A stretch of 8,878 bases of DNA. Origin: Thermobaculum sp042408415. Lineage in GTDB: Bacteria > Chloroflexota > Chloroflexia > Thermobaculales > Thermobaculaceae. Positions 6,393 to 8,878 of the stretch are shown piece after piece. The stretch is from assembly GCA_042408415.1 (NCBI GenBank), contig JBHORE010000201.1, forward strand, positions 1 to 8,878, in the 5' to 3' direction. Below the pieces are notes generated by a model, which worked only from the letters and a program-made list of their open reading frames with translations, did no database searches and had not been told where the DNA came from. Every line of letters starts with the position of its first letter. Positions within the stretch are counted from its first letter, which is position 1. A program made the position numbers and the translations under genes.

Positions 6393-8324
6393 CTAGCTGA
6401 TTACGTCCATCCGAGCAACGGCGTAGGGTCCAAGCTCGAGCTCGAACCTGCCATCCCACTTGGCCAGGCGTCTCCACTCCGACTCTCTATAGCCTTCGGG
6501 ATCGGTCACGGCCCGCATGTAGCTCTTCTGATCCAGCACTCTCAGCTGGAGATCCAGATCCTCCGCGCTGATCGCGATCTTGTTAAGCGTGGGCAGCAGG
6601 TTGGCCACGAGCAGCGCCGCTTTCCCCCCGCGGCGGAGCATGATCCCGATCGCCGCCAGGGAATCGCTCGAGCTCACCTCCTGCCACTCCCCACCGGCGA
6701 ACTCGCACCAGTCAGCCAACACATGATACAGGGGAAACACCCCACCCGGCACAGATCCAAATATATCGGGCAGCGGAGATCCGGCCTCGCGCTCCATCAC
6801 GCCCAGCCAACCTACGGTCTCATAGCAGGTTACGCCGCTAACACCACCCAACGCTAGATAGATCAGTGCCCCCAGGGTCCACGCCGCCCCAAACAACGAC
6901 ATCTGCCTAGGGTCTACCTGTGAGGGTAGCTCTCCCTCCTGCGCCGGCGGCTCTGAAGCGGTCGCCGCGGGGTTGAACCTGGGCTTGAGGGTCAGAGGCG
7001 TCACGAACACAGGCAACCCATCGAATATCTCCCGAGCGCTCACCACGGGGTACAGCTGGCCCTCGAGGTTCTCGACCAGCGAGGAGTTATCCTCGGCGTG
7101 CACCTGGGGATTGGCTGAGTAGCACACGCACTCCAGAGCGACGGGATCCGGCCTGTTGCGGTTGAGCTGAGCGAAGTAGGCGTCGGTCCCGCCGCCCACC
7201 TGCAGGCGCAGCCCCCTCCTGCGGACCTCATCCCGCAGGTACTCAAGCTGATCCGTCCTGGAGATCCTGTCCTCCTCGTGGAAGAGCAGCACTCTAGACA
7301 CGTCGGCAGCGTGTGGCCCGACCGCGTCCAACAGCGCGGGCGCCCAGCCGGCCTCCTCCGGGGCGAACACCGCCAGCTCCAGACGGCAGCCCAGCGCCCC
7401 CGCCAGCGACAGCGCCCGCGCGAGCTCGTCCCGCCATCGGTCACGCATCCAGAGCTCGGCTCGCAGATACGAGGGGGCCAACGCCCGCAGCCTGTCGACC
7501 TCCTGTGGGGAGTGCGCCCTGCCATCGCTCGGGAGGCACAGCCCCAACTCGGGCACCCGCCCGCTCGCTCGCGAGAGCGCCATCTCCACGCGCCCCACCT
7601 CCCGAGCGATGGACTGCCGTAAGACCTCACCACCTTCGAGCCAGAGCGTGACCCTTTGTCGTATCCGAGTGCCAGCGGTCACCTCCACGGGGAAGGGTAG
7701 CGCCAGGGGCGTAGAGTAGATCTTGAAGGAGGCATCCGTCCAGTTGCGCTGGTCCTCCATCTCGAACACATCGCCCTCGAAGGCAGCCCTAGCCCAGCCA
7801 CCGCCGGGCAGCTCGTGGGAGATGCTCTTGAGATCCATAAAGGGCTGGTGGGGCGATATCACCCTAGGGAACTCCCCATGCTCCACGGAGCCATCCACGT
7901 GCTCGACCTCCACCCTGGCCCCTACGCACTCCCTAACAGGGTGCAGCAGGCAGAACCCTATCCTGTTGCGCAGGAAGGTGGATCTGGCCACCCCATCCAT
8001 CTCGCAGGTTATCCTGCCGCTGGTATCACCCTCGAAACTGGCTCTCCAATAGAAATCTATGTCCCCGACTCGGTGCTCAGCGTCGTACCGCACGCGGAAC
8101 CAGCCATCCCCAGACACCACATCCAGGTTGGAGATGGTGGCAGGAATAGTGTTCCAGTTCCTGTCACGCACGGCTACGTACACCCTACGCCACACCTCGA
8201 TTCCCCCAAGCCTAATGTAGCGCAGGTCCCCATCCTCGAACACCAGCCGCAGAGGCCCAGCAGAGAGGGAGTGCCTCTGGGGCAGTGGTCGGTCGCTGCC
8301 GTAGAGCATTACCCTGCTGTTCAT
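6393..8324 (-). CDS. apnL: D-apionate lactonase-like protein
   Basis: This 643-residue cytoplasmic protein (no signal peptide) resembles ApnL, which hydrolyses D-apionolactone to D-apionate in breakdown of the plant branched sugar D-apiose. Recognised stretches are LRYIRLGGIEVWRRVYVAVR near the N-terminus, NRIGFCLLHP (around 120) and FEMEDQRNWTDASFK (around 185-200), all in a beta-rich N-terminal region. From about 260 to 560 comes a probable glycosidase-like barrel with GGTDAYFAQLNR, CYSANPQVHA and a strand ending in CYETVGW (Glu near 502). A short beta domain closes the protein. The start is the ATG at 8324, whose ATGA overlaps the SDR stop codon, a sign of translational coupling; a frame extension to 8363 lies inside the SDR gene and is disfavoured. 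Flanking dehydrogenases fit a sugar-lactone pathway. The name comes from remembered family motifs; a related lactone or glycoside substrate is possible. Confidence 0.62.
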   Translation of the reverse strand: MNSRVMLYGSDRPLPQRHSLSAGPLRLVFEDGDLRYIRLGGIEVWRRVYVAVRDRNWNTIPATISNLDVVSGDGWFRVRYDAEHRVGDIDFYWRASFEGDTSGRITCEMDGVARSTFLRNRIGFCLLHPVRECVGARVEVEHVDGSVEHGEFPRVISPHQPFMDLKSISHELPGGGWARAAFEGDVFEMEDQRNWTDASFKIYSTPLALPFPVEVTAGTRIRQRVTLWLEGGEVLRQSIAREVGRVEMALSRASGRVPELGLCLPSDGRAHSPQEVDRLRALAPSYLRAELWMRDRWRDELARALSLAGALGCRLELAVFAPEEAGWAPALLDAVGPHAADVSRVLLFHEEDRISRTDQLEYLRDEVRRRGLRLQVGGGTDAYFAQLNRNRPDPVALECVCYSANPQVHAEDNSSLVENLEGQLYPVVSAREIFDGLPVFVTPLTLKPRFNPAATASEPPAQEGELPSQVDPRQMSLFGAAWTLGALIYLALGGVSGVTCYETVGWLGVMEREAGSPLPDIFGSVPGGVFPLYHVLADWCEFAGGEWQEVSSSDSLAAIGIMLRRGGKAALLVANLLPTLNKIAISAEDLDLQLRVLDQKSYMRAVTDPEGYRESEWRRLAKWDGRFELELGPYAVARMDVIS

Positions 8325-8878
8325 ATGCCAGCCCCCATCAGCATGAAACCTCCATCCACCCACAGCACCTGGCCGGTGACGTAGTCCGACGCCGACGACG
8401 CCAGATATACCACCGCTCCGGCCAGATCCTCAGGCACCCCCGCCCTCCCCAGAGGTATGCGGGACACTATCCTCTGGGCCCGCTCGGGGTCAGAGTAGAG
8501 GGCATCCGTAAGTTCCGTGTGAAAAGTGCCCGGGCCTATGGCGTTCACGCATATACGGTATTTAGCCCACTCCAAAGCGAAAGCCTTGGTCATCTGCAGG
8601 ATACCACCCTTCGTAGTAGCGTACACACTCACATCAGGCCAGGCACCCACGGAGGTCAGGGAAGCTATATTGATAATCTTGCCCCTGGAGGCATCCACGG
8701 GCACATCCTCGCGCGCGATCATGTGCTGGGCTGCCCGCTGGCAGGTAAAGTACACCGAGCGAAGGTTGACGGCCACCAACCTATCCCACTCCTCGGGAGT
8801 GACCTCGAGCGCGGGCTTCCGGAGCTGGGTGGCAGCCGAGGTCACCAGCACATCGATCCGCCCGAAGTGATCAACCAC
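8321..8878 (-). CDS. Short-chain dehydrogenase/reductase, N-terminus outside window
   Basis: The last 185 residues of a classical SDR are visible; roughly 65-70 N-terminal residues with the glycine-rich nucleotide motif lie beyond the right edge. Visible hallmarks are the LVTSAA strand (in place of the usual NNAG), AVNLRS with the tetrad Asn, catalytic Ser in NIASL, Tyr and Lys in YATTK, an AIGPG segment after the active site, and the C-terminal VDGG. Ser-to-Tyr spacing is 13 residues, as usual. All visible catalytic residues are present, so it should be active on a hydroxyl or keto group of a small substrate. Similar SDRs include gluconate 5-dehydrogenases, KduD and ketoacyl reductases. As the upstream partner of the lactonase-like gene (ATGA overlap) it probably oxidises a sugar or sugar acid in the same pathway; the exact substrate is unknown. 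Confidence 0.87.
   Translation of the reverse strand: MVDHFGRIDVLVTSAATQLRKPALEVTPEEWDRLVAVNLRSVYFTCQRAAQHMIAREDVPVDASRGKIINIASLTSVGAWPDVSVYATTKGGILQMTKAFALEWAKYRICVNAIGPGTFHTELTDALYSDPERAQRIVSRIPLGRAGVPEDLAGAVVYLASSASDYVTGQVLWVDGGFMLMGAGI

Noticed and set aside
6135..6857. 240-codon plus-strand frame over the dehydrogenase/lactonase junction
   Set aside because: It is antisense to two well-supported genes, lacks a ribosome site and has no domain signal.
7040..7651. Long open frames on both strands inside the lactonase-like gene
   Set aside because: Local high GC reduces stop codons in all frames. The translations are Arg/Pro/Ala-rich and featureless, while the main frame matches a protein family.

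Overview
This window holds parts of three transcription units from what looks like a thermophilic, Gram-positive-like or Chloroflexota-type bacterium. The coding DNA is fairly GC-rich but uses many AGG (Arg) and ATA (Ile) codons, a bias common in thermophiles. The iron-binding protein is a lipoprotein, and the secreted protein has an ordinary Sec signal with no outer-membrane features. A Thermobaculum-like organism is my best guess, but this is inference with low confidence. No rRNA, tRNA, CRISPR array, insertion sequence or transposase was seen.

Left part (1-2687, minus strand): an iron-acquisition operon. A lipoprotein carrying two fused siderophore/iron-type substrate-binding domains (623-2617) is followed after 2 bp by a FhuF-like siderophore-iron reductase gene that runs off the left edge (1-620). 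Together they would capture ferric chelates outside the cell and release the iron reductively inside; no permease or ATPase gene is visible. The operon has a recognisable promoter, and a 21-bp inverted repeat lies over its spacer and -10 box, a good place for an iron-responsive repressor.

Middle (2688-5357, plus strand): a regulatory region, then a secreted protein of four divergent ~115-residue cysteine-paired beta domains (2930-4483), a strong intrinsic terminator (4508-4546), and an OmpR/PhoB-type winged-helix regulator whose receiver domain has lost its phosphorylation residues (4671-5357). In front of the secreted-protein gene is a row of direct repeats (GTCACC core) at exact 11-bp spacing, the layout bound by tandem OmpR/PhoB-family proteins. 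The orphan regulator next door is an obvious candidate to bind it.

Right part (5361-8878, minus strand): a sugar or sugar-acid catabolic operon. It reads from the right as a short-chain dehydrogenase (5' end outside the window), a D-apionate lactonase-like protein (start overlaps the previous stop as ATGA), and a zinc-dependent medium-chain dehydrogenase with a perfect Shine-Dalgarno sequence. The likely substrate is apiose or a related branched plant sugar or its lactone. The operon converges on the regulator gene with only 3 bp between the two stop codons.

The most notable items are the 11-bp repeat array beside a pseudo-receiver regulator, the four-domain secreted cysteine protein, the two-domain iron-binding lipoprotein, and the apionate-lactonase operon with two alcohol dehydrogenases.
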